Positions 19,701 to 27,987 of a stretch of 64,000 bases of DNA are shown here, in pieces. The notes beneath the pieces were generated by a model. That model ran no database searches. It was not told the origin of the DNA and saw only the letters and a program-made list of their open reading frames with translations. This stretch comes from Myxococcus guangdongensis (lineage in GTDB: Bacteria > Myxococcota > Myxococcia > Myxococcales > Myxococcaceae), in the NCBI RefSeq assembly GCF_024198255.1, contig NZ_JAJVKW010000020.1:1-64000 (forward strand), written 5' to 3'. The position numbers were made by a program, and so were the translations under genes. Within the stretch, counting starts at the first letter, position 1. Each line of letters begins with the position of its first letter.

Positions 19701-22700
19701 GGGCGTGAGGTCATTCCAGTCCACCAGCAGCCGTCGCGTCTCGTCCGCGCCGAGCAGCGGCAGGTCGTCCACCCGCGTCTCCACGGTGTCGACCACCGCG
19801 CGCAGCAGCGTCTCCAGGTGGAGGGCCAGCCGCGCCACCGTGGCGGGCGTGAACAAGTCCGTGCGGTACTCGAGCGCGCCGGTGAGCCCGTCCGCGCCCT
19901 CCGCGAGCGAGAGCTGGAGGTCGAACTTCGACGTGCCCTCCACCGCGCCATCCGGCACCGGGAGCACCGGCCGCCACTGCATGCCGGGCACCGACAGGTT
20001 CGTCGGGGGCAGCGCCTCCAGCAGCAGGGCCGTCTGGAACAGCGGGTTGTCCGCGCCGCCCCTCGGAGCCCGGGCCGCGCCCACCACCTCCTCGAAGGGG
20101 AGGTCCGCGTGGGACAGCGCCTCGTGGAAGGTCTGTCGCGTGCGGGAGAGCAGCTCGTGGAAGCTCGGCGCGCCGGAGAGATTCGTGCGCAGCACCAGCG
20201 TGTGCGCGAAGAAGCCCACCACGTCGCGCAGCTCCGGGCGCTCGCGGTTCGCCACCACCGTGCCCACGGCGAAGTCGGCCTGTCCGCTGTAACGGTGCAG
20301 GAGCGCCGTCCACGCGGCTGTCAGCGTGACGAAGAGCGTGCAGCCCTCACGGCGGCTCAGCGCGCGCAGGGACTCGACGAGCGGGCGCTCCAGCGTGAGG
20401 TGATGCAGCGCGCCCTGGAACCCGGGCTCGCGCGGACGCGGGAAGTCGGTGGGCAGCTCCAGCCGGGGCAGGCCCGCCAGCTGCTTGCCCCAGTACGCGC
20501 GCTGGGTGTCGAGCAGCGGCCCCAGGCCCTGCTGCCATCGGGCGAAGTCCGTGTACTGGAGCTTCACGGCGGGCAGCTCGGAGGCCTCGCCCGTCAGCTG
20601 CGCGCGGTACAGCGCCGCCAGCTCATGCGCCAGCACACCGATGGACCAGCCGTCGGTGGCGATGTGGTGCTGCGTCATCAGCAGCACGTGCTCGTGCTCG
20701 CCCAGCGTCACCAGGGACGCGCGCACCGCGGGGCCCTCGACCAGCCGGAAGGGCTCACGCGCCTGCTCCAGCGACAGCCAGCGCAGCTCCGCGTCACGCG
20801 CCTCGGGCGCGACGGAGCGCAGGTCCACGACGGGGAATGACAGCTTCACGCCGCCGCGCACCACCAGCCGGGGCTGGCCGTCGACCTCCGGGAACGCCGC
20901 GCCCAACACGGGGTGACGCTCGACCAGCGCGTCCAGGCTCCGCGCCAGGGCGCCGGTGTCCAGCGCTCCGGTGAGCCGGAGCTGGAAGTGGAGGTTGTAC
21001 AGCGCGCTGTCGGGGACCAGGCGGTCCAGGAACCACAGGCGGAGCTGACCGGAGGAGAGGGGATGCTCGCCCTCCCGAGGCCCCGCGCTCAGCGGCGGCG
21101 CCACCAGCGAGTGCTCGGGCCGGACGCCGCGCCACGCCTCCAGGAGCCGCAGGGCCGCGGCCTCCAACGTGGGGCTCACCCAGAGGAACGCGGCGGGCAG
21201 CGCCACGCCCAGCTCCGACTCCAGCTGACCGTGCACCTCCAGCACCATCAGCGAGTCGAGCCCCAGGCCCGCGAGCTCCGTGTCGCCCGGGAGCGTCGAC
21301 GCATCCAGCCGCAGCGCCCGCGCCACGGCCCGCCGCAGGAAGTCCTCCACCAGCGCGAGTCGCTGGCTGTCCTCCGCCGTGGCCAGCTGCTCCTTGAGCG
21401 GGATGGTGGACTCGGGGACGCTCGGCGAAGGCTCCGCCGCGGCGACCGAGGCCTCGACGATCTCGAGCTCACCCGCGAGCCACGCCGCCTTCGTGGCGCG
21501 GCGCTGAATCTTCCCGCTCGACGTCTTCGGGATGCTGCGTGCCTGGAGCAGCACGATGGCGTGCGCGTGCACGGCGTGCTGCTCCGCCAGCGCCTTGCGC
21601 ACGGCGCCCACGACGACGCTCGCGTCGAAGCCGTCACGCACGTCGACCTCGGCCGCGAGCACCAGCCGCTCCTCGCCCTCCACCTCCACGCTGAAGGCCG
21701 CGCAGCAGCCCGCGCGGATGGCGCGATGCGCGCGCTCCGTCTCCAGCTCCAGGTCCTGCGGATACAGGTTGCGGCCGCGGATGATGAGCAGGTCCTTCAG
21801 TCGGCCGGTGACGAACAGCTGCCCCGCCTCCGACAGGAAGGCCAGGTCTCCGGTGCGCAGGAACGGGCCCTCGCCCGTCGCGAGCCGCGCGTCGAACGCG
21901 TGCGCGCTCTCCTCGGGACGCTCCCAGTAGCCCGTCGCCACGCTGGGGCCGCGCACCCAGACCTCGCCCACCTGGTTCGCGCCGAGCCGCTCGCGCGTCT
22001 CCGGCTGGACGATGAGCACCTCCTGGTCCAGCGCGCTCACGCCCGAGCCCACCAGCGTCCGCGCCCGCGTGTCACCGGTCTCCGGCGCCTTGGCGCGACC
22101 CTGCTCCAGCGCGTCCGCGGAGAAGTCGCCGTGGACGAACATTTCGCCCTGCGTGCCTCCGGTGACGATGAGCGTGGCCTCCGCCAGACCGTAGCAGGGG
22201 TAGAATGCCGTACGCTTGAAACCACAAGGCGCGAAAGCTTCCGCGAAGCGCTCCAACGTCTCTCGCCGCACCGGCTCCGCGCCGTTGAACGCCAGCTCCC
22301 AGCTGCCCAGCTTCAGCTTCGCGCGGTCCTCGTCGGTGGCCTTCCGGACGCACAAGTCGTACGCGAAGTTGGGCCCGCCGCTGCACGTCGCCTGGTAGTG
22401 GGAGATGGCCTCCAGCCAGCGCAGCGGACGCTGGAGGAACGAGATGGGCGACATCAGCGTGCACGGGAAGCCCAGGTACAGCGGCTGGAGCACCTTCCCG
22501 ATGAGCCCCATGTCGTGGAACATGGGCAGCCACCCCATCCCCGACGAGCGCGACGCATCCAGGCCGAAGCCCCGGGTGATGAGCGCCTCGTTGTGGAGGA
22601 TGTTGGCGTGGCTGACCATCACCCCCTTGGGGTTGCCCGTCGAGCCGGAGGTGTACTGGAGGAACGCCGTCGTGCCGCCCTGGAGCTCCGGACGCCGCCA

Positions 22701-23195
22701 GTCCGCCGCCATCGACTCCGGCACCGCGTCGCTGGCCAGCCACTGCAGCGCCGCGAGCTCCGGCGCCTGCGGCTTGAACAGCTCCGACATCTCCAGGATG
22801 AAGCTCGTCGTGAGCACGTAGCGCGCGCCACAGTCCTGCGCGATGGCCCGCAGGCGGGGCAGGGTGCGCTCCAGCCGCGTCGGGTCTGGCGGGTAGCACG
22901 GCACCGCGACGACGCCCGCGTACAGGCAGCCCATGAAGCCCGCCACGAACTCCATCCCCGGCGGATACAGCAGCAGCGCACGGTCTCCCGGTGAGCCCGA
23001 GGCCCGCAGCAGCGCGCCCAGCGCCCGCGCGCGCGCGTCCAGCCGGGCGTAGCTCCACTCCTCCACCGGGCCATCCACGTCGCCCGTTTCGAGAAAGCGA
23101 TACAAGAGCGCGTCGCCCTGGGTGCTCGCCCGATGGCACAGCAGGTCCACGAGGTGGTGGAAGTCACCCGCGGACGTCTCATGGTGCTGTTTCAT
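16734..23195 (-). CDS. Loading megasynthase: FAAL-ACP-C-A with embedded luciferase-like monooxygenase-PCP
   Basis: A 2153-residue initiating subunit. Residues ~1-590 are a fatty acyl-AMP ligase (TSGSTGNPKG; GLAEATL), followed by an ACP with LGLDSLMV (Ser ~649). The condensation domain has HHIATDGWS (~844). The adenylation domain has A3 YTSGSTGRPKG (~1324) and A4 FDISVLEL (~1365). An FMN-dependent luciferase-like monooxygenase (~1407-1742) is then spliced in, after which the A domain resumes with NMYGPTETTIW (~1829) and NGKVDRKAL (~2025). The PCP has GGHSLL (~2082). Read by eye, the specificity pocket is D-I-L-Q-M-G-M-I-W, close to known glycine codes. The arrangement matches the MtaG/MelG type in myxothiazol and melithiazol synthases, where the oxygenase hydroxylates glycine. 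Role: load an activated fatty acid, couple it to a glycine-type residue and oxidise that residue. A GGGGAG Shine-Dalgarno precedes ATG 23195. Confidence 0.94.
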   Translation of the reverse strand: MKQHHETSAGDFHHLVDLLCHRASTQGDALLYRFLETGDVDGPVEEWSYARLDARARALGALLRASGSPGDRALLLYPPGMEFVAGFMGCLYAGVVAVPCYPPDPTRLERTLPRLRAIAQDCGARYVLTTSFILEMSELFKPQAPELAALQWLASDAVPESMAADWRRPELQGGTTAFLQYTSGSTGNPKGVMVSHANILHNEALITRGFGLDASRSSGMGWLPMFHDMGLIGKVLQPLYLGFPCTLMSPISFLQRPLRWLEAISHYQATCSGGPNFAYDLCVRKATDEDRAKLKLGSWELAFNGAEPVRRETLERFAEAFAPCGFKRTAFYPCYGLAEATLIVTGGTQGEMFVHGDFSADALEQGRAKAPETGDTRARTLVGSGVSALDQEVLIVQPETRERLGANQVGEVWVRGPSVATGYWERPEESAHAFDARLATGEGPFLRTGDLAFLSEAGQLFVTGRLKDLLIIRGRNLYPQDLELETERAHRAIRAGCCAAFSVEVEGEERLVLAAEVDVRDGFDASVVVGAVRKALAEQHAVHAHAIVLLQARSIPKTSSGKIQRRATKAAWLAGELEIVEASVAAAEPSPSVPESTIPLKEQLATAEDSQRLALVEDFLRRAVARALRLDASTLPGDTELAGLGLDSLMVLEVHGQLESELGVALPAAFLWVSPTLEAAALRLLEAWRGVRPEHSLVAPPLSAGPREGEHPLSSGQLRLWFLDRLVPDSALYNLHFQLRLTGALDTGALARSLDALVERHPVLGAAFPEVDGQPRLVVRGGVKLSFPVVDLRSVAPEARDAELRWLSLEQAREPFRLVEGPAVRASLVTLGEHEHVLLMTQHHIATDGWSIGVLAHELAALYRAQLTGEASELPAVKLQYTDFARWQQGLGPLLDTQRAYWGKQLAGLPRLELPTDFPRPREPGFQGALHHLTLERPLVESLRALSRREGCTLFVTLTAAWTALLHRYSGQADFAVGTVVANRERPELRDVVGFFAHTLVLRTNLSGAPSFHELLSRTRQTFHEALSHADLPFEEVVGAARAPRGGADNPLFQTALLLEALPPTNLSVPGMQWRPVLPVPDGAVEGTSKFDLQLSLAEGADGLTGALEYRTDLFTPATVARLALHLETLLRAVVDTVETRVDDLPLLGADETRRLLVDWNDLTPASTEDTSIHAQFRAQVARTPDAVAVAGDDATLTYAELDARSNALAWHLRAQGVGAETRVGLCVERSAAMVVAMLGVLKAGGAYVPLDPEYPRERLAYMLEDSGAPVLLTQTHLRGVIPTGSARVVALEDLSLTDGAQRDTPPPSNTGAGHLAYVIYTSGSTGRPKGVMVPHGGVANFFSAMDTRIGHPPSGAWLAVTSISFDISVLELLWTLTRGFKVVVQGEGASIKAPARASAARATPMQMSLFYFADDAEASAGDRYKLLLEGAKFADRHGFAAVWTPERHFHAFGGLYPSPSVAGAAIAAVTERVAIRAGSVVLPLHHPVRVAEEWALVDNLSRGRVGISVASGWHANDFVFAPERYEQRRELMLEGLETVRRLWRGDTLRFPGGAGTQVDVTLRPRPVQKELPVWLTAAGNPDTFVSAGRLGCNVLTHLLGQTWEDLEKKLALYREAWRAAGHAGEGHVTLMLHTFIGEDAATVRSVVEKPFRNYLRSSADLMRGLGRTLGVDLDTATEADLDRLAAQAFERYFETSGLFGTPRSVRERMEQLRALGVDEVGCLIDFGIPADTVLASLPLLHEVKCQADRDGARQRTARSIPLNLREHAVTHLQCTPSLARALLADSESSEALRGLKRWMVGGEALPSSLATSLRQALPEDARLLNMYGPTETTIWSSTHDVRGEAGPVVSIGTPFLRTRFYLLDARLRPVPVGVPGELYIGGAGVVRGYLSRPELTAERFVPDLFSSEPGARLYRTGDRARWRDDGTVEFLGRVDHQLKVRGFRIEAGEIEAVLSARPEVREAVVVAREDSPGDVRLVAYVVARDGQTVDGTALRDAVAQKLPEHMVPSVVVDLPVLPLTPNGKVDRKALPAPSAARTSRAAFVAPQGQLEQQIADIWKQVLKVEQVGVNDNFFDLGGHSLLMVQVHARLRAVPGGDLPLLKLLEYPTVSALARHMRQGTTAQASPVETAQDRAKRQLESLKRQQQRARKQG

Positions 23196-23573
23196 GCGTG
23201 CTCCCCGGCGGACGACTCGCGATGGTGGTACGGCGGCCCGGGAGATGGCCGTCCCGGTACCGCCTCACGTCCTGGTGGCTGATGGGGTCCTGGCGTCTAA
23301 CAGCGACGACACGAAACGCCGCGACGCCTCAGGGGGGACCTTGTCCCGATGCTCCCCTGGAACTGTCGCGAGTGGCCCGCTACCGCACGCCGGCACGGCA
23401 CCGTCGTCCGGAGCCGTGAGTGAGGAAAATTAGGTCGAAGGTGAAGCATGCCCTCTGCCTTCATCCCTTGTTTTATCTGGAATGTCTAGTCAGCCACGAA
23501 CCGCTCTAACTCCTTGGTTTGTCAGGGGGTCAGGCTCTTCTGATAAACTGGAGAACTTCGCTCGCGAGACCTC
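23196..23573. other. Divergent intergenic region between the megasynthase operon and the P450 gene
   Basis: 378 bp without a gene. The half nearest the P450 is clearly AT-richer than its surroundings (around 23419-23560) and should contain the divergent promoters. One sigma-70-like promoter for the P450 is visible. For the megasynthase direction no convincing -35/-10 pair was found. A small perfect inverted repeat, CCGGGA/TCCCGG with an 8-base loop (23238-23257), lies about 43 bp upstream of the megasynthase start and could be an operator or leader hairpin. Confidence 0.6.
23519..23547 (+). promoter_or_regulatory. Candidate sigma-70-type promoter of the P450 gene
   Basis: TTGTCA at 23519-23524 matches the -35 consensus at 5 of 6 bases. 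It is separated by 17 bp from GATAAA at 23542-23547, which matches the -10 box at 4 of 6. Transcription would begin around 23554, giving a leader of about 20 nt before ATG 23574. It was found by eye only. Confidence 0.4.
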
Positions 23574-24923
23574 ATGGCATCGACTCCAGCACCTTCGTCC
23601 GCCCCCGGCCCCCGCGGTCTCCCCATCTGGCTCAACGTCCTACGTCAGGAACACGACCCATTGGGTTACTTCACCCAGGGTTTCCGCAAGTATGGCGACG
23701 TGGTCCGCTTCGACATGGGCGCCTCGGCGACCTACATGGTGAGTCACCCGGACTCCATCCGGTACTTCCTCACCGAGAACGCGGGCAACTACTCGAAGGA
23801 GGCGCTGTCGGAGGACCCCTTCCTGGGCAACGGGCTCTTCGTGAGCGAGGGGAACTACTGGCGGCGCCAGCGGCGGCTCGTCCAGCCCTCTTTCCACCGG
23901 GACCGCCTGGCGGGCCTGCTGGGCGGCATGGTGGACCTGATCCAGCGCACGCTCGGCGCGTGGGACGCGGACGCCACCTCGCGGCCGTTCGACATGGCGG
24001 CCCAGATGGGGAGCCTGTCGCTGCGGATGACGACGCGGGCGGTCTACTCGGAGGAGCCGGACGCGGCGGCGGCGGCGGCCGTCGGGCGGATGATGGGCAT
24101 CATGAACGACCGGGGGACGTTCGTGTCGCGGCTGCTGCGGCTGGAGCGGCTGCCCATCTACAAGAAGAAGTGGGCGGACTTCTTCGGCACCCTCCGGATG
24201 CTCAACGCCAAGGCGAAGGAGGTCATCGCCCAGCGCAAGGCCGGCGGCCCCCAGGACGACATCATGGCCATGCTGGTGGCGGCCAAGGACCGCGACACCG
24301 GCGAGTCGATGACGGACAAGGAGCTGCGCGACGAGTTCATGAACCTGTTCTCCGGCCACGAGGGGCCGGGCGTGGCGCTCACCTGGGCGTGGCACCTGTT
24401 GTCCCAGAACCCGGACGTCGAGGCGCGGCTCGCGTCGGAGTGCGCCGCGGTGCTCGGGGGGCGTGCTCCGACGCTCGAGGACCTGCCCCGGCTGCGCTAC
24501 GCGACGCAGGTGTTCGAGGAGTCCATCCGCCTGTATCCCCCGGCGTGGCGGCTCTTGCGCATGGCGAAGGACGCGGACACGCTGGGCGGTTACCCGGTGG
24601 AGCCGGGCTCGGCCGTGCTCGCCGTGCCCTACGTGCTGCACCGGCACCCGGAGTTCTGGCCCCGTCCGGAGGTGTTCGACCCGGACCGCTTCACGCCGGA
24701 GCAGAAGGCCGCGCGGCACAAGTTCGCCTACCTGCCGTTCGGCGCGGGCCAGCACATCTGCATCGGCAACAACCTGGCGATGATGTTCGGCGCGCTGGTG
24801 CTGGCCATGGTCTCCCAGCGCTACCGCTTCCACGCCATCCCCGGCCGGCGCGTGGACATCTACCCGGGCATCGCCCTGCTGCCCAAGGGCGGCATGCCCA
24901 TGCGTCCGGAGCGGCGCGGCTGA
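23574..24923 (+). CDS. Cytochrome P450
   Basis: A 449-residue soluble P450 encoded divergently from the assembly line. It probably tailors the product. The ExxR motif is EESIR, followed by FDPDRF, and the haem loop is FGAGQHICIGN with the axial Cys present. Two positions are unusual. The haem loop has His where Arg is normal. In the I helix the oxygen-activating motif (usually AGHETT) reads SGHEGPG, so the conserved Thr after the acid is replaced. P450s without that Thr often rely on a substrate hydroxyl or do non-standard chemistry, so the reaction should not be assumed to be simple hydroxylation. No redox partner is encoded nearby. Start ATG 23574 fits the first conserved residues; the ribosome-binding site is weak. 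Confidence 0.92.
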   Translation: MASTPAPSSAPGPRGLPIWLNVLRQEHDPLGYFTQGFRKYGDVVRFDMGASATYMVSHPDSIRYFLTENAGNYSKEALSEDPFLGNGLFVSEGNYWRRQRRLVQPSFHRDRLAGLLGGMVDLIQRTLGAWDADATSRPFDMAAQMGSLSLRMTTRAVYSEEPDAAAAAAVGRMMGIMNDRGTFVSRLLRLERLPIYKKKWADFFGTLRMLNAKAKEVIAQRKAGGPQDDIMAMLVAAKDRDTGESMTDKELRDEFMNLFSGHEGPGVALTWAWHLLSQNPDVEARLASECAAVLGGRAPTLEDLPRLRYATQVFEESIRLYPPAWRLLRMAKDADTLGGYPVEPGSAVLAVPYVLHRHPEFWPRPEVFDPDRFTPEQKAARHKFAYLPFGAGQHICIGNNLAMMFGALVLAMVSQRYRFHAIPGRRVDIYPGIALLPKGGMPMRPERRG

Positions 24924-24941
24924 GACGGCTCGACGGGGCGC

Positions 24942-24966
24942 CGCGCGTGGCTCAACCCACGGCGCG
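24942..24966. terminator. Candidate hairpin terminator between convergent P450 and hmaS
   Basis: CGTGG (24946-24950) pairs with CCACG (24957-24961). The stem continues for four more pairs past a single bulged G, and the loop contains the hmaS stop codon. There is no T-tract, so this is a weak candidate for a bidirectional terminator. Confidence 0.35.
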
Positions 24967-26025
24967 CGTGGCGTCCTGCTCCTTGGCGGCGTAGAGCGCC
25001 TGGATGTTGGCGCCGCCGAAGCCGCGCGCCTGGTGGCGCTGGATGACCTCGAAGAACAGCGTGCGCCGCGCGTGCTGCGAGCGGGTGAAGACCTGGAGCA
25101 GCAGGCCCCACGCGTCGCGGTCCATCAGGATGTTGCGCGACTGGAGCTGCTCGCGGCGGAAGGGCCCCAACGAGCCGAGCCGCGCCTCCAGCGCCTCGTA
25201 GTAGCCCCGGGGCGCGTCGAGCAGGCCCACGCCGCGCTGCCCCAGCGAGTCCACCGCGTGGACGATGTCGTCCGCCAGGAAGGCCAGGTGCTGCACGCCC
25301 GCGCCGCCATGGGCGTCCACGAAGTCCTCCAACTGCCCCCGCCGCGTGCCGTTGACGGGCTCCTGCAAGGGGAAGCAGATGCGTCCGCCGGCCGCCTGCA
25401 CCACGCGCGAGCTCATGCCGCTGTACTCGGTGCGCACGTCCTCCTGGTGGGTCTGCTCGAAGCCGAGCACGTCCACGTAGAAGGCCACCGTGTCCAGCAG
25501 CGTGCCCGCCCGCAGCGCGAAGGCGAAGTGGTCCACGTCGCGAAACAGCGCCGCGCCGCCAGACGGCCCCGCGTCCACGGGCAGATAGAAGCCCGGGAGG
25601 AACGCACCCGAGGGCGTGTCCCGCTGGATGAGCGAGTGCACCCAGCCTCCGGGCCCGGCGAGCGTGGCCTTCACCACGCGCTGTCCGTCCGCCTCGAAGA
25701 CCGCGGGCTCGGCCACCGGACTCGCGCCCCGGCGCACCGCCTCCTCGAACGTGGCGACGACGTCGGGGGTGCCCAGCGCGATGTCGCGCACGCTGTCACC
25801 GTGTTCCCGGACGTACGCCGCCACCTCGCCCTCGGAGCCCAGCGCCGAGGTGACGACGAGCCTCGCCGCGCCTTGCTCCAACACGAAGGAGCGCCGTCCC
25901 TGGAGCCCCGACTCCGGCCCGCCGCTCGCCACCATCCGGAAGCCCAGCGCATGGCAGAAGTAGTAGGCCGACAGGACGGCATCGCCCACATACAGCTCCG
26001 CATGCTCCACGTTCGTGAGCACCAC
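24952..26025 (-). CDS. hmaS: 4-hydroxymandelate synthase (HPPD-family dioxygenase)
   Basis: A 357-residue non-haem Fe(II) enzyme of the 4-hydroxyphenylpyruvate dioxygenase family. The metal ligands are visible: His in DVDHFAFAL, His in VQHLAFLADDI and Glu in FFEVIQR. HPPD makes homogentisate, whereas the sister enzyme HmaS makes 4-hydroxymandelate, a precursor of 4-hydroxyphenylglycine in glycopeptide-type pathways. The residue 15 positions after the ligand Glu is Phe (GNF) in HPPD and Ile in HmaS; exchanging it is known to switch product. Here the motif is GANIQAL, that is Ile, so HmaS is the better call. It lies beside the NRPS genes and so probably supplies a building block. The oxidase and transaminase needed to reach hydroxyphenylglycine are not in the window. 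Start GTG 26025 with GAGG upstream. Confidence 0.8.
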   Translation of the reverse strand: MVLTNVEHAELYVGDAVLSAYYFCHALGFRMVASGGPESGLQGRRSFVLEQGAARLVVTSALGSEGEVAAYVREHGDSVRDIALGTPDVVATFEEAVRRGASPVAEPAVFEADGQRVVKATLAGPGGWVHSLIQRDTPSGAFLPGFYLPVDAGPSGGAALFRDVDHFAFALRAGTLLDTVAFYVDVLGFEQTHQEDVRTEYSGMSSRVVQAAGGRICFPLQEPVNGTRRGQLEDFVDAHGGAGVQHLAFLADDIVHAVDSLGQRGVGLLDAPRGYYEALEARLGSLGPFRREQLQSRNILMDRDAWGLLLQVFTRSQHARRTLFFEVIQRHQARGFGGANIQALYAAKEQDATRAVG

Positions 26026-26134
26026 TCGCAGAACCTCGATTCAGGGGGCCGAGCAAACGGTGCTCAGCCCGGTGCACGCGCCAGGTGGTTACTCCGTTAC
26101 AAAAACCATTATCACGGATTGCCGATGAACGCGT

Positions 26135-26166
26135 GACACTCCGGTATCCGAGTGAAGTGTCGGAGT
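26135..26166. promoter_or_regulatory. Overlapping inverted repeats upstream of hmaS
   Basis: Three mutually exclusive short stems share this stretch: GACACT (26135-26140) with AGTGTC (26156-26161), CACTC with GAGTG (26137-26154), and ACTCCG (26138-26143) with CGGAGT (26161-26166). They lie between the exporter stop and the hmaS start in the most AT-rich part of the gap. They could be an operator or a terminator for the exporter transcript. Confidence 0.35.
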
Positions 26167-26182
26167 CTGTATCACCGTGTGT

Positions 26183-27823
26183 TCACGCGGGCACGGCCGT
26201 CATCAGGGGCGCGGAGGAGGGCACGAGCTGCCCGGCCTCGAGCTTGAGCACACGGTCCGCCAGGTGGAAGTAACGGTCGTCGTGGCTGATGACGAAGACG
26301 AGCTTGCCCTGGTCCCTGAGCGCCGGGAGCATCTCGCGGTAGAACAGCTCGCGGAACACCGGGTCCTGGTCCGCGGCCCACTCGTCGAAGACGTAGATGG
26401 GGCGGTCCTCCAGGAACGAGGTGAGCAGGGCCAGGCGCTTGCGCTGCCCCTGTGACAGCGCCACGGTGGACAGCTTGCCGTCCTCCACCCGGACCTTCCG
26501 CTCGAGCTGCAGGCGGCTGAGGTACTCGCGCGCCTTGTCCTCCATGCCGGGGTGGTCCAGGCCGAGCATCCGCTCGAAGAGGTGGAAGTCGAAGAAGACG
26601 GCGGAGAACAGCTGACGGTAGGCGCGTCGGGTGGCGGCGGTGACGGGGACGCCGTCCACGCGCAGCTCGCCCTGCTCGGGTGCGTAGAGTCCGGTGAAGA
26701 GCTTGGCCAGCGTCGTCTTGCCGCTGCCGTTGCCGCCCACCAGGAACACCAGCTCCCCGCGCCGCAGCGTCGCGTCGATGGGGCCCAGCGTGAAGCTGGC
26801 GCCGTCGAGCTCGCGTCGGTAGGTGTGGCTGAGGCCGACCAGCTCGATGCGCTGGAAGTCGCGCGGCAGGCTGTCGTCCAGCGCGGGGGGCTCGGGGTCC
26901 GCCAGGGACAGGCCCAGCTTCTCCAGCTTCTTCATCGCCACGTGGCTGCGCGACAGGTTGGGCCACTGGTTCATCAGCCCGTCGAGCGGCTGCTGCAGGT
27001 ACAGCACCACCAGCGCGTACGCCGCCAGGGTGGACATCTCCACCTCCTGGAAGCGCGGCACGCCGAAGAGGATGAAGCCGATGACGGCCATCACCATGAA
27101 GCCGCCCCAGCTGCCGGTGATGATGAAGAGCTTGCTCGTCGTCAGGGAGATCTTCGAGACCTCCTCCGCCGTCGGCTTGAGGTCCCGATTGAAGAAGTCC
27201 TCGCTGCGCGCGTGGTGGAGCTGCAGCTCCTTCGAGCCGTCGATGAGCGTGCGAAAGCCGCTGTACATCGCGTCGTGGGTCTCACGCCGCTTGAAGAACT
27301 GCGCGTAGGCATAGCGGTTGGGCAGCGCCACGCTCGCCATCACCACCGCGATGACGCCCAGGATGAGCCCCAGCAGCGGCCCGGACAGCCACGCCAGATA
27401 CATGAGACATCCGACGAGCGTCGCCAGACAGATGATGACGCCGGGGATGACGGCGATGGTGCTGTTGATGACGCCGATGTCCTCGGTCAGCGCGGCCAGC
27501 AGCTTGTGTTGCCCGGCCTCCTCCAGCTTGCGCAGGGGCGCCTCGAGGATGCGACGACACAGCGACAGCCGCAGCTCCAGCAGCGCCTCCTGCTGCATGG
27601 AGGCCAGCTGGAGCTGGGAGATGATTCGCAGCACGAGCACGGCCACCGCCAGCCCCACGAAGACGGGCATCAGCGGCATCGCGTCCGCCACCGTCCGGGA
27701 CGTCAGGGCCTGATTCATCGCCGCGACGAGCGCCGCGCTACAGGCGCCCGTGAGGATGCCCAGCAACGCGGCGAGGATGATGGGCAGCTTCGACTTCTTG
27801 AAGAGCAGGGCGAGCAATGACAC
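26183..27823 (-). CDS. Cyclic-peptide-type ABC exporter (SyrD/PvdE family)
   Basis: A 546-residue half-transporter with six predicted membrane segments in residues ~10-310 and an ATPase domain. Walker A is GGNGSGKTT (~363), the signature is LSQGQRKR (~458), and Walker B is YVFDEWAADQDP (~478). The DEWAADQDP form is characteristic of the SyrD/PvdE group that exports NRPS products such as syringomycin and pyoverdine precursors. It probably exports the neighbouring pathway's product across the inner membrane as a homodimer. The start is GTG 27823, which gives MSLLALLFKK and has GGAG 5 nt upstream. An in-frame extension to 27877 lacks a ribosome site and would put a charged stretch before the first membrane helix. 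It is followed by hmaS 157 bp downstream on the same strand. Confidence 0.92.
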   Translation of the reverse strand: MSLLALLFKKSKLPIILAALLGILTGACSAALVAAMNQALTSRTVADAMPLMPVFVGLAVAVLVLRIISQLQLASMQQEALLELRLSLCRRILEAPLRKLEEAGQHKLLAALTEDIGVINSTIAVIPGVIICLATLVGCLMYLAWLSGPLLGLILGVIAVVMASVALPNRYAYAQFFKRRETHDAMYSGFRTLIDGSKELQLHHARSEDFFNRDLKPTAEEVSKISLTTSKLFIITGSWGGFMVMAVIGFILFGVPRFQEVEMSTLAAYALVVLYLQQPLDGLMNQWPNLSRSHVAMKKLEKLGLSLADPEPPALDDSLPRDFQRIELVGLSHTYRRELDGASFTLGPIDATLRRGELVFLVGGNGSGKTTLAKLFTGLYAPEQGELRVDGVPVTAATRRAYRQLFSAVFFDFHLFERMLGLDHPGMEDKAREYLSRLQLERKVRVEDGKLSTVALSQGQRKRLALLTSFLEDRPIYVFDEWAADQDPVFRELFYREMLPALRDQGKLVFVISHDDRYFHLADRVLKLEAGQLVPSSAPLMTAVPA

Positions 27824-27987
27824 GACGGCTCCAGGAGACCCGGAGGGCTCTGATAACCGAGCCCTCCCGGCTCTCATATGTCATCGCCGCGCGAAGTGAT
27901 ACCCGGGGGCAGGCGGCTTCTCCGGAGAACCGGGTGGACCCGACGGCCAGGGTGGCGGTGGACGGCGGGGCGAGGAATACTGGGGAC

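Noticed and set aside
24952-26025. Ordinary HPPD of tyrosine catabolism
   Set aside because: The diagnostic Phe is Ile, as in hydroxymandelate synthase, and the neighbours are NRPS/PKS and exporter genes. It is not fully excluded.
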